Positions 22,038 through 29,620 of a stretch of 42,176 nt of DNA are shown piece after piece. Every line of letters begins with the position of its first letter. Position 1 is the first letter of the stretch. The DNA is from Burkholderia pseudomultivorans. GTDB taxonomy: Bacteria > Pseudomonadota > Gammaproteobacteria > Burkholderiales > Burkholderiaceae. Position numbers and translations under genes: made by a program. Where the stretch lies: the NCBI RefSeq assembly GCF_902499075.1, contig NZ_CABVPP010000060.1, positions 1-42,176 on the forward strand. Reading direction: 5' to 3'. Under the pieces are notes generated by a model, which was not told where the DNA came from, searched no databases, and worked only from the letters and a program-made list of their open reading frames with translations.

Positions 22038-23180
22038 TCAGAACTGGTGCCGGATACCGGCCATCACGCCGAGCTGCGTCATGCCGGGCGCGGGCGTCGT
22101 CCCGCCGCCGCCCTGGCTGACCGTGTACTGCGCGTGCGCGCTGTTCCACAGATACGCGGCCTGCAGGTAGACGGCCGTGCGCTTGGACAGCAGGTAGGTG
22201 CCGCGCAGCACGCCGATCGTGCCGCGCGCGTCGTGCACGCGATTGACGATCCGGTATGCGCCGCCGTCGACGACCAGGAACGGCGCGGCGCGCCACGACG
22301 CGGTCAGGTAGAACTGGTCGTAGCCGACGTTCGGCGTCTGCGCGGACACGAGCCGCGCGCGGCGGCCGAGCCAGCCGCCGCCGAAGCGCCATGCGCCGAA
22401 TTCGCCATAACCGTTCAGCTGCATCCGCACGTCCTTGTCGCCCGGCTGCGTGAACGCGACCGGCGCGGCGCCGTCGTAGAAGTTCGCGGCCGCGCCCGCG
22501 CCGCCGCGCTGCTCGTCGTACGCGGCCGCCACGCCGAAGCCGCGCGCGTCGTAGCGCAGCATCGCCGACCATTCGCGGCAGGTCTGCGCACTGCCCGCCA
22601 CCGGGCCGGCGCAGGTGCCCTGCCCGGGCGAATTGCCGGTGCCGGCCGCGTCGCGCCCGAACGACCAGGTCGCGCCGACGGTCAGCCCGCCGAACGCGCC
22701 CTTGTACACGATCGTGTTGTCGCTGCGTGCGCTCGGCAGGTACTGGTCGAACGACGCGAGGCCGCCGTAGATGTCGGGCCCGAGCAGGTCGGCATCGGTC
22801 ATCGCCCAATAGGTCATCGTGTACTGGCGGCCGAAGCTCAGGCTGCCATACGGGCCGTCCACGCCGACCCACGCCTGCCGGCCGAACAGCCGGCCGCCCT
22901 GGTTCGCGGCGCCGTTGCGCAGGTTGAAGCCGTTCTCGAGCACGAAATTCGCGCGCCAACCGCCGCCGAGCGCTTCGCTGCCGCGCAGCCCCCAGCGCGA
23001 CGGCAGCTCGCCGGTGATGCCCGGCATGCGCACCACGCTGTTGCCGGCCGCATCGGCGTGCGAAACGAATTCGACGCCCGTATCGACGACGCCGTACAGC
23101 GTCACGCTGCCCTGCGCGCATGCCGGCGCACACGCGAGTGCGGCCAGCGCGGCGGATCCCGCTCCAACCCATGCTTTCAT
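22038..23180 (-). CDS. Gram-negative porin (trimeric general-porin type), first
   Basis: 380 residues. Signal peptide with cleavage after ACAQ (about 23), then GSVTLYGVVDTGVEFVS, the canonical first strand of Burkholderia/Bordetella-type porins. Further signatures: SRWGLRGSEALGGG, GRLFGRQAWVGV, GSLSFGRQYT, and the C-terminal strand GVMAGIRHQF ending in Phe. It would form a 16-strand trimeric pore for small hydrophilic solutes. The Shine-Dalgarno GGAG, 10 nt before the ATG, lies inside a 13-bp segment exactly complementary to a stretch about 100 nt upstream. The neighbour at 23452 is a second porin of the same family, but separated by a terminator. Confidence 0.9.
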   Translation of the reverse strand: MKAWVGAGSAALAALACAPACAQGSVTLYGVVDTGVEFVSHADAAGNSVVRMPGITGELPSRWGLRGSEALGGGWRANFVLENGFNLRNGAANQGGRLFGRQAWVGVDGPYGSLSFGRQYTMTYWAMTDADLLGPDIYGGLASFDQYLPSARSDNTIVYKGAFGGLTVGATWSFGRDAAGTGNSPGQGTCAGPVAGSAQTCREWSAMLRYDARGFGVAAAYDEQRGGAGAAANFYDGAAPVAFTQPGDKDVRMQLNGYGEFGAWRFGGGWLGRRARLVSAQTPNVGYDQFYLTASWRAAPFLVVDGGAYRIVNRVHDARGTIGVLRGTYLLSKRTAVYLQAAYLWNSAHAQYTVSQGGGGTTPAPGMTQLGVMAGIRHQF

Positions 23181-23183
23181 GGT

Positions 23184-23298
23184 GTTTCGTCTCCGGTCGT
23201 TTTAATTTGCAGTCCGGATCTATCGGGTGCGTTGCAGGCGGGCGTTGCCGCGTGCGACGCGCGATCCGGATGCCTGGCGCATTATCCGGAGACGAAAC
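23184..23298 (-). repeat. 13-bp perfect inverted repeat in the porin leader, one arm covering the Shine-Dalgarno
   Basis: GTTTCGTCTCCGG (23184-23196) and CCGGAGACGAAAC (23286-23298) are exact reverse complements 89 nt apart. Read on the minus strand, the arm next to the ATG contains the GGAG ribosome-binding site, and the distal arm would be an anti-Shine-Dalgarno. A possible GATAAT -10 overlaps the distal arm, so it is open whether that arm is transcribed (RNA switch) or part of the promoter (operator). Confidence 0.6.
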
Positions 23299-23390
23299 CC
23301 TGCTGAATATTGCCGATTCGGCGCAAAGTCATGACCGTGCGGCATGACCCGGCGGCCTGCGCTTCAACGCCGCGACGCCGGGGCGCGCTT

Positions 23391-23425
23391 CAAAAGCAGA
23401 AAGGCGCCGTGCGGCGCCTTTCTGC
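23391..23425 (-). terminator. Intrinsic terminator of the second porin gene
   Basis: GCAGAAAGGCGCC (23396-23408) and GGCGCCTTTCTGC (23413-23425) form a perfect 13-bp stem with a 4-nt loop, followed on the minus strand by TTTTG. It begins 27 nt after the stop of the porin gene. Confidence 0.85.
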
Positions 23426-23451
23426 ATGCGATCGAACGAGACGGCCGTCGA

Positions 23452-24573
23452 TCAGAAGATGTTGCGCAGGCCGATCGCGATGCCGGTCTGGTTGCTGCGG
23501 CCCGGCAGCTCGACGTTGGCTGCGCCGTTGGTCTTGTTGAAGTCGATGGTGCCGTAGACTTCGGTGCGCTTGCTCAGCGCGTACTCGGCGATGCCGACGA
23601 TCGCGTAGCGGTTGCCGCTCGCGAGCGTGCCGTTCGCGGTCATCGCGTTGCGCATGTGGTCGTAGTAGAACGCGCCCGTCAGCGTCAGCGGCGTGCTGAC
23701 CTGCCAGCTCACGCCCGCGAACGGACCGTCGTCGATCCGGCCGGTGCCCTTCGCGACCGGAATCGACTGCTGCGCGAGCAGGCTGTCGACGAAGCCCGTG
23801 TCATCCTTCGAGCGCAGGTAGCCCGCGTAGACCTTCGCCTTGCTGAACGCGTAGACGACGTTCGCGTGGTAGATCGTCTGCTTGCGCGCCGAGTTGTCGC
23901 TGTTCTGCTGCGCGCCGGCCGCGATGCTCAGCGGGCCCATCACGTACGACAGCGATACGCCCCACGCATTGCCCTTGCCGAGCGAACCCGGGATCTGGCC
24001 CGAGAAGCCGCCCGCGCCGGTCGATTCGTAGTTGGTGCCGGTCGAGTACATCGCCTTCGCGGTCAGGCCCGCGAACTTGCCCGTGTACTTGATCTGGTTG
24101 TCCGCATACAGGCCGCCGCCGAGCGCAACCGGCAGCCACGCGTTCTCGAGGTAGTTGCCGACGGTCAGCGGATCGTAGGTGTCCGACAGCAGGTCGAACA
24201 GCGGCGTCTTCTGGCGGCCGAGCGTGACCGTGCCGTACGGGCTCTGCAAGCCGACGTAGGCTGCACGGTTGAACAGGCGGCCGCTGTCGGCGAACGCGCC
24301 GTTCTGCAGGTTCACGCCGCTTTCCAGGTTGAACAATGCCTTCAGGCCGCCGCCGAGGTCTTCGGTGCCGTAGATGCCGAAGCGGCTGTTGGTGATCGCA
24401 CCGTTGGTCATCGACACGAGGCCGTCGTTGTTCGCGTTCGCGTTGGTCAGGTAGCGCACGCTGACGTCGGCGACGCCCCACAGCGTGACCGAGCTTTGTG
24501 CCGCTACATGCTGGCTGGCGAATGCCAGCAACGCGCCCCCTGCGAGTGCTGCGAGTCGGATGGTCTGCTTCAT
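23452..24573 (-). CDS. Gram-negative porin (trimeric general-porin type), second
   Basis: 373 residues. Signal peptide MKQTIRLAALAGGALLAFAS with cleavage after HVAA/Q near residue 25; then SSVTLWGVADVSVRYLTN. SRFGIYGTEDLGGGLKALFN, LFNRAAYVGLQ and TVTLGRQKTPLF are typical, and the barrel ends GIAIGLRNIF. It is a general diffusion porin of the OpcP type. The start at 24573 follows GGAAAG by 4 nt and begins the signal peptide; the longer frame upstream is discarded. A strong terminator follows, so it is a single-gene transcript. Confidence 0.91.
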   Translation of the reverse strand: MKQTIRLAALAGGALLAFASQHVAAQSSVTLWGVADVSVRYLTNANANNDGLVSMTNGAITNSRFGIYGTEDLGGGLKALFNLESGVNLQNGAFADSGRLFNRAAYVGLQSPYGTVTLGRQKTPLFDLLSDTYDPLTVGNYLENAWLPVALGGGLYADNQIKYTGKFAGLTAKAMYSTGTNYESTGAGGFSGQIPGSLGKGNAWGVSLSYVMGPLSIAAGAQQNSDNSARKQTIYHANVVYAFSKAKVYAGYLRSKDDTGFVDSLLAQQSIPVAKGTGRIDDGPFAGVSWQVSTPLTLTGAFYYDHMRNAMTANGTLASGNRYAIVGIAEYALSKRTEVYGTIDFNKTNGAANVELPGRSNQTGIAIGLRNIF

Positions 24574-24890
24574 GAGCTTTCCTTTTTTTAGGTGTCTCCA
24601 TTCATGACCGGCCGCGTGCGCAGCCGGGTGGCGATCGCGCGCGTTCTTGGCGCGCACGATGTGGGCTGAATCATATGACGAGTGCAATCGTTGAAAGAAA
24701 TTGAAACGCACAGTAACGCGCGAACTGTCGCCCGCGCACAACGTTATGCGCGGCAACGCAGGCTCGGCGGCTGTCGGGCAGGATCCGGGCGCATCCGGCC
24801 GGGACGTTTACGCGGCGTCAGGTCTGTAAGGACGGATCGCGCCGCGCAACCATGGGCGGGGAGGAAGAGGCGCCGGCGTGACGGGCCCGG
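24574..24890. other. 317-bp gap upstream of the second porin, promoter region
   Basis: Bases about 24660-24720 are AT-richer. On the minus strand TATGAT (near 24670-24675) could be a -10, with a poor -35 about 16 bp upstream. The remaining 150 bp towards the DUF1275 stop codon show no gene; a CGTGAC/GTCACG hairpin overlaps that stop. Confidence 0.35.
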
Positions 24891-25592
24891 TCACGCGGCC
24901 GACGGCGGCACATCGTCGCTCGCGTGCCGGCGCCGCGCGCGCCGCACGATTTCCGCGAACGCGCCCGCGAGCAGCAGCACCGCCCCCCACAGCGCGACTT
25001 CCGCGACGAGCCGCGTGACGAAGCCGCCGATCACCGCGCCCGCGAGAAAGCAGAAGCTGATCGTCGCGAGCAGCGCCGAGTCGTGCAGCGCGCCCGCGTC
25101 GTAGCGCGGGATCAGCCCGACGAACAGCTTCTGCGCGGCGCGGCGCAGGTTGCCGGTCGTCATCACCGACGTGTACGACAGCTCCTCGAGATGCGTGAAC
25201 GACAGTGTCTGCAGCGTCGCGACAAACGAGATGCCGGGGATCAGCCAAGCGCTCGACGCGCCGACCGCGCCGCTCGCGGCGATGGCGAGAAACGCGATCT
25301 CGACGATCAGGCTCGCGAACGCCGTGTGCCGCATCCAGCCGCGCTGCGCGGCGAGCGCGAGCAGATGCGCGACGAACACCGCGAGCACGAAACCGAGCAG
25401 CGGCGGCACGTGATGCAGTGCGGCAGCCCATTCGCCGGCCGATACATTGATGCCGAGCAGCGCAACGTTGCCCGTCATCGTGTTCGCGAACACGTGGCCG
25501 TGGCCGACGTAGGTGTATGCATCGAGATAGCCGCCGGACAGCGTCAGCAGCGCGGCGACGGTGAGATTGCGGCTGGCGCCGTCGAGATCCAT
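24891..25592 (-). CDS. DUF1275 (YoaK-type) inner-membrane protein
   Basis: 233 residues with six to seven hydrophobic segments. The N-terminus ALLTLSGGYLDAYTYVGHGHVFANTMTGN is the family hallmark (GGYxDAxxY...F.NxMTGN), and FTHLEELSYTSVMTTGNLRR repeats the pattern in the second half, showing an internal duplication. The function of the family is not established. It stands alone on the minus strand, 243 bp downstream of the chromate-transporter genes. The basic C-terminal tail (RRARRRHASDD) is cytoplasmic. Confidence 0.85.
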   Translation of the reverse strand: MDLDGASRNLTVAALLTLSGGYLDAYTYVGHGHVFANTMTGNVALLGINVSAGEWAAALHHVPPLLGFVLAVFVAHLLALAAQRGWMRHTAFASLIVEIAFLAIAASGAVGASSAWLIPGISFVATLQTLSFTHLEELSYTSVMTTGNLRRAAQKLFVGLIPRYDAGALHDSALLATISFCFLAGAVIGGFVTRLVAEVALWGAVLLLAGAFAEIVRRARRRHASDDVPPSAA

Positions 25593-25835
25593 CGATCCTC
25601 CCGTGGGGTGCGCCGCCGGCGGCGCGCGGCGGGCGGTGCGGAATTCGGTTGCGGGCGTCGCGTCCCGCCGCTCGCCGCCGCGACGCGCGCGGTTCGTCGC
25701 GCGGCATGGGCAGCGGCAATCGCCGGCATGGCGGGCGGGCCGGGTCAGGCCGAGTATAGCGGCGCGCCGGGCGTGGGCCGGTTCCGCGCGGCCGCGACCG
25801 CAGGCGACGCGTCGAGTCGGCCGAGCGGCAGAGGC

Positions 25836-26363
25836 TTACTGCCCGATGCCGCTGAGGCCGATCAGCGCGCCGGCCGCGAGCAGCCACAGCGGATGGATGC
25901 GCGTGCGATACGCAAGCACCGCGCATGCGGCCGTGATGCCCCACTGGATCGCGGTGTGGTTCGACGCGTCGGCGATCAGCACCGCGCTCGCCGCGACGAG
26001 CCCGGCCGTGACCGGCATCATCCCCTGCTGCACGTAGCGGCGCCACGGCCGGTCGCGAAAGCGCTCCCACGCGTGCAGCGCGAGCACGGTGACGATCGAC
26101 GACGGCCCGAACTTCGCGAGCGACGCGACGAGCAGTCCGGCCCAGCCGGCGACGTGCCAGCCGACCAGCGACACGATCATCATGTTCGGCCCGGGTGCCG
26201 CCTGTGCGAGCGCGAACAGCGCGGTGAACTCGTGCGCGCTCATCCAGTGATGCACGTCGACAACCTGCCGCTGCATCTCCGGCAGGATCGTGTTGCCGCC
26301 GCCGAACGCCAGCAGCGACAGCTGGCTGAAGATCGTCGCGATCGCGACCAGCGTGTCGTTCAT
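25836..26363 (-). CDS. chrA: Chromate transporter, C-terminal-type half protein
   Basis: 175 residues forming one CHR domain with about five membrane segments. LSLLAFGGGNTILPEMQRQVV carries the FGGG motif, and FALAQAAPGPNMM is the conserved AxPGP motif. Short CHR proteins work as pairs of opposite topology, equal to the two halves of long ChrA. The start at 26363 overlaps the stop of the partner gene by 4 bp (ATGA), fitting equal synthesis. The family exports chromate and sometimes other oxyanions; the true substrate is not shown here. Confidence 0.85.
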   Translation of the reverse strand: MNDTLVAIATIFSQLSLLAFGGGNTILPEMQRQVVDVHHWMSAHEFTALFALAQAAPGPNMMIVSLVGWHVAGWAGLLVASLAKFGPSSIVTVLALHAWERFRDRPWRRYVQQGMMPVTAGLVAASAVLIADASNHTAIQWGITAACAVLAYRTRIHPLWLLAAGALIGLSGIGQ

Positions 26364-26947
26364 TGCCGGCCTCCCGGTTGCGCGTCGCGACGCCGCGCCG
26401 CGAGCCAGACGCTGAGCGGCGTCAGCACGAGCATCGTGGTCAGCAGCGGGATGCGCAGCACCGCGATCGCGACGAACGCGAGCACCGCGATGCCGGCCGC
26501 CGCACGCGCATGCCGCAGCGGCTTCGCGACCTTCACGGCCATCGCGGCGAGCAGCCCCGCGGCGGCGGCCGCGAGCCCCGCAAACAGATGCTGCACGCGC
26601 GGATCGTTTTGCGTTTTCGCATACAGCACGCCGAGCGCGACGACGACGAGCGTCGGCCCCGCGATCAGCCCGAGGATGCCGGCGAACGCGCCGGGAATGC
26701 CGCGAAAGCGCATCCCGACGGCCACCGACAGGTTGATCACGTTGCCGCCCGGCAGGAACTGGCACAGGCCGAGCAGATCGGTGAATTCGTCGGCGCTCAG
26801 CCACTTGCGCTCGTCGACGATGGTGCGCCGCGCGAACGGCAGCGCGCCGCCGAACGACATCAGCCCGAGCGACAGAAAACCGGTGAACAGCTCGGCGAGA
26901 CCGATCCGGCGCGGCGACGCGGCGGACGGCGGAGAAGCAGATTGCAT
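26360..26947 (-). CDS. chrA: Chromate transporter, N-terminal-type half protein
   Basis: 195 residues with one CHR domain: ELFTGFLSLGLMSFGGALPFARRTIVD contains the FGG motif, and LCQFLPGGNVIN the proline motif. About five to six membrane helices follow. The start is placed at 26947 rather than 26959 because GAGG stands 6 nt before it. It is cotranscribed and coupled with the second half (4-bp overlap) and divergent from the LysR-type regulator gene at 27043, whose operator-like palindrome lies 74 bp upstream of this start. Confidence 0.85.
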   Translation of the reverse strand: MQSASPPSAASPRRIGLAELFTGFLSLGLMSFGGALPFARRTIVDERKWLSADEFTDLLGLCQFLPGGNVINLSVAVGMRFRGIPGAFAGILGLIAGPTLVVVALGVLYAKTQNDPRVQHLFAGLAAAAAGLLAAMAVKVAKPLRHARAAAGIAVLAFVAIAVLRIPLLTTMLVLTPLSVWLAARRRDAQPGGRQ

Positions 26948-27020
26948 GGGGATCCTCATGAACGGTCAGCCGAGCTTACCGCCGTTCCGGATGCCGGCAA
27001 AACGATTTTATCGGCGCGCC

Positions 27021-27041
27021 CTTGTGATCTAGAATCACAAG
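27021..27041. promoter_or_regulatory. LysR-type operator palindrome at the regulator start
   Basis: CTTGTGAT-ctaga-ATCACAAG: a perfect 8-bp inverted repeat with a 5-bp spacer in the chrA/lysR intergenic region, containing the T-N11-A core of LysR-family sites. It ends one base before the ATG at 27043. TAGAAT (27030-27035) inside it would serve as a -10 element for the regulator gene. Confidence 0.75.
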
Positions 27042-27042
27042 C

Positions 27043-27927
27043 ATGGCTCGCGATCTCCCGCCCTTTTCCGCGCTTCGGGCCTTTGAAGCCGCGGCACGAC
27101 ATGAAAGCTTCAGCGCCGCTGGCGACGAGCTGCATGTGACCCACGGTGCCATCAGCCGGCAGATCGCCGGCTTCGAGGCATGGCTCGGCAAGCCGGTGTT
27201 CCACCGCTACGGCAAGCGCGTGAAGCTCACCGACGAGGGCCGCCGCTATCTGGACACTGTGCGCGCCGCGTTCGACAGCATCGCGCTCGCGACCGAGCAG
27301 CTGCGCCATACCGGCACCGCGCGCGTGCTGCGCATCAACGCGCTGCCGACCTTCGCGATGAAATGGCTGCTGCCGCGCCTGTCGCGATTCCAGCGCGACG
27401 TGCCGAACGTGGAGCTGAAGCTGTCGACGTCGAATGCGCCGCTCGACACGCTCGACGGCTTCGACGTCGCGATCCGCCGCGGCCCCGGCCACTGGCCGAA
27501 CTGCGCGAGCGGCCACTTCCTCGACGAAAGCGTGATTCCGGTCTGCAGCCCCGCGCTGCTCCGGCGCGCGCCGATCGCGCGCGCCGACGATCTCGCACGG
27601 CACGTGCTGCTGCATTCGGATACGCGCCCGGAAGGCTGGCGCGACTGGTTCGCGGCGGCCGGCGTCGCGATGAAGGTGCGCAAGCGGCAGTCGTTCGACC
27701 ACTTCTATCTTGCGCTGCAGGCGGCCGTCGACGGACTCGGCGTCGCGCTCGGCCCGCTGCCGCTGATCGACGACGAACTGGCGAGCGGCCGGCTCGTGAT
27801 GCCGCTCGACGGCCCGCGCATCGCGACGCGCAGCTACTGGTGGATTACGCCGCGCGCGCCGGCGGACGATCCGCTGGTCGCGCAGTTCTGCGCGTGGCTG
27901 CAAACGCAGTCGAACCTCGGCGCGTAG
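27043..27927 (+). CDS. LysR-family regulator (GcvA-like), divergent from chromate transporter genes
   Basis: 294 residues. An N-terminal winged helix (about 5-63: ALRAFEAAARHESFSAAGDE, LHVTHGAISRQIAGFE) is followed by a periplasmic-binding-protein-like effector domain (about 92-290), as in the GcvA/AmpR subgroup. The gene reads away from the split chromate transporter across 95 bp, the usual arrangement of a LysR regulator and its target. A perfect palindrome occupies the place where a Shine-Dalgarno should be, and a -10-like TAGAAT 7 nt before the ATG predicts a start of transcription at or next to the ATG. Translation may be leaderless. The effector is unknown. Confidence 0.85.
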   Translation: MARDLPPFSALRAFEAAARHESFSAAGDELHVTHGAISRQIAGFEAWLGKPVFHRYGKRVKLTDEGRRYLDTVRAAFDSIALATEQLRHTGTARVLRINALPTFAMKWLLPRLSRFQRDVPNVELKLSTSNAPLDTLDGFDVAIRRGPGHWPNCASGHFLDESVIPVCSPALLRRAPIARADDLARHVLLHSDTRPEGWRDWFAAAGVAMKVRKRQSFDHFYLALQAAVDGLGVALGPLPLIDDELASGRLVMPLDGPRIATRSYWWITPRAPADDPLVAQFCAWLQTQSNLGA

Positions 27928-27994
27928 CGCGACGCGGTTCGACGAGACCGGCGAGACGGACGACGCGGGCGGACGGACGCCGCCCGCCGGATGC

Positions 27995-29302
27995 TCAGAC
28001 CACCGGGCCCGGTTCCTTTTCCTTGCGCAGGATCGCGTACAGGATGATCGCGCCGAACGTCGCGGTGCCGATCCCGCCGAGCCCGAAGCCGCCGATCTTC
28101 AGCGAGAAGTCGCCGGCGCCGAGCACCAGCGTGACGGCCGCGACGATCAGGTTGCGGTTGTCGGAGAAGTCGACCTTGTTGACGACCCAGATCCGCGCGC
28201 CGGTCACCGCGATCAGCCCGAACACGACGATCGACACGCCGCCGAGCACCGGGCCCGGAATCGTCTGGATCACCGCGCCGAACTTCGGCGAGAAGCCGAG
28301 CACGATCGCGATCAGCGCGGCCACCGCGAACACCAGCGTCGAGTATATCCGCGTGACGGCCATCACGCCGATGTTCTCCGAATAGGTGGTGACGCCGGTG
28401 CCGCCGACGCTGCCCGACACGATCGTCGCGAGCCCGTCGCCGATGAACGCGCGGCCGACGTAGCGGTCGAGGTTGGTGCCCGTCATCGCGCTGACGGCCT
28501 TGATGTGGCCGAGGTTCTCGGCGACGAGGATCACCGCGACCGGCGCGAGCATCAGCATCGCGTGCGGATCGAACACCGGCGCGGTGAAGGCCGGCATCCC
28601 GAACCACGCGGCATGCGCGACGATCGAGAAGTCGACCGGCTTGCCGAGCCCCATCCCGTTGGTCGCGATCGCGTAGAGCGCGTACGCGATCGCGAGCCCG
28701 ACCAGGATCAGCAGGCGCTGCACCATGCCGCGCGCGAACACCGCGACGCCGCCGACGCACAGCACCGTGACGAGCGCCATCACCGAGTCGAAGGTCGACG
28801 CGGACACGCCCTTGACCGCGATCGGCGCGAGGTTCAGCCCGATCACCGCGACCACCGCGCCGGTGACGACGGGCGGCATCAGCGCCTCGATCCAGCGCGT
28901 GCCGATCGCCGACACCAGCGCGCCGAGCGCGACGTACACGACGCCGCACGCGACGATCCCGCCGAGCGCGACCGGGATGTTCGGGTTCGGCCCGCTGCCG
29001 CCGTAGCCCGTCACCGCGATCACCAGGCCGATGAACGCGAAGCTCGAACCGAGGTAGCTCGGCACGCGGCCGCCGACCAGCACGAAGAACAGCAGCGTGC
29101 CGATGCCCGACATGAAGATGCACAGATTCGGGTCGAAGCCCATCAGCAGCGGCGCGAGCACCGTCGAGCCGAACATCGCGACGACGTGCTGCACGCCCAT
29201 CGCGACCATCTGCGGCCACGGCAGGCGCTCGTCGGGGCCGACCACGCGCGCGGCCGCGCCGGTCGATTGCACCCGCCAGCGCGGGAAGTAGGAATCGGAC
29301 AT
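27995..29302 (-). CDS. uraA: NCS2 nucleobase permease (uracil, UraA/RutG-like)
   Basis: 435 residues with about 12-14 membrane segments. WPQMVAMGVQHVVAMFGSTVLAPLL is the typical first helix, VPSYLGSSFAFI lies in TM3, and the substrate motif AENLGHIKAVSAMTG matches the UraA-type (Q/E)N.GH signature of nucleobase:cation symporters. GGTGVTTYSENIGVMAVTRI is also diagnostic for the uracil/xanthine branch. The acid at the first motif position favours uracil. The minus-strand leader has AGGAG before a CCCTTTTTCCC pyrimidine tract just ahead of the ATG. It is a single-gene unit. Confidence 0.85.
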   Translation of the reverse strand: MSDSYFPRWRVQSTGAAARVVGPDERLPWPQMVAMGVQHVVAMFGSTVLAPLLMGFDPNLCIFMSGIGTLLFFVLVGGRVPSYLGSSFAFIGLVIAVTGYGGSGPNPNIPVALGGIVACGVVYVALGALVSAIGTRWIEALMPPVVTGAVVAVIGLNLAPIAVKGVSASTFDSVMALVTVLCVGGVAVFARGMVQRLLILVGLAIAYALYAIATNGMGLGKPVDFSIVAHAAWFGMPAFTAPVFDPHAMLMLAPVAVILVAENLGHIKAVSAMTGTNLDRYVGRAFIGDGLATIVSGSVGGTGVTTYSENIGVMAVTRIYSTLVFAVAALIAIVLGFSPKFGAVIQTIPGPVLGGVSIVVFGLIAVTGARIWVVNKVDFSDNRNLIVAAVTLVLGAGDFSLKIGGFGLGGIGTATFGAIILYAILRKEKEPGPVV

Positions 29303-29451
29303 GGGAAAAAGGGCTCCTGTCGGTCGCCGGCTGCGAACGGTGCGCCGGTCTGGAATCTGGCGCGAGTTTACGGAGCGGAAATGGGGCTGGCAAGCACGGC
29401 GCGGGCTGCAAGCGATCGAAACATCGGCGCTGCAATTTCGAATTCGTCTGA

Positions 29452-29480
29452 TTCACAGCGCACGCCGCGCCGCCTACAGT
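29452..29480 (+). promoter_or_regulatory. Sigma70-like promoter of a candidate small RNA
   Basis: TTCACA (29452-29457), 17-bp spacer, TACAGT (29475-29480). Five of six bases match at -35 and four of six at -10, with the ideal spacing. It points away from the permease gene on the opposite strand, and no plus-strand ORF follows. Confidence 0.5.
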
Positions 29481-29486
29481 ACGAGA

Positions 29487-29566
29487 ACCGCAGCGCGCCA
29501 GGGCGCGGCGGCGTTGTCCAGTTGCTCCCTCCACCGTCCGGGCGTTGCGCCCGGGCGGTTTTTTTT
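29487..29566 (+). ncRNA. Candidate trans-acting small RNA, about 80 nt
   Basis: The stretch between the promoter-like elements and an excellent terminator contains no reading frame. It can fold as a 5-bp hairpin (CGCGC-cagg-GCGCG, 29494-29507), then about 25 nt of single strand containing UUGCUCCCUCCACC, then the terminator hairpin and eight T. CUCCCUCC is complementary to strong Shine-Dalgarno sequences, a frequent seed in small RNAs that block translation. Both neighbouring genes (uraA and flgL) lie on the other strand, so a plus-strand terminator here otherwise has nothing to end. The start site is predicted, not shown. Confidence 0.5.
29534..29566 (+). terminator. Strong intrinsic terminator on the plus strand
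   Basis: An 11-bp stem (29534-29544 with 29548-29558, one G-U pair; core CCGGGCG-ttg-CGCCCGG) is followed at once by eight T (29559-29566). No protein gene lies upstream on this strand. Confidence 0.85.
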
Positions 29567-29573
29567 GCGCCGC

Positions 29574-29607
29574 GCCGTCGATGTAAGCGTGCGCTCACAT
29601 CGACGGC
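29574..29607 (-). other. Long stem downstream of flgL
   Basis: GCCGTCGATGT pairs perfectly with ACATCGACGGC, extended inward by AAGCG/CGCTC with one mismatch, 14 nt after the flgL stop. It has no T-run on either strand. It may protect the 3' end of the flgKL mRNA or assist termination where flgL and the candidate small RNA converge. Confidence 0.55.
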
Positions 29608-29620
29608 GGCACACGCTGCA

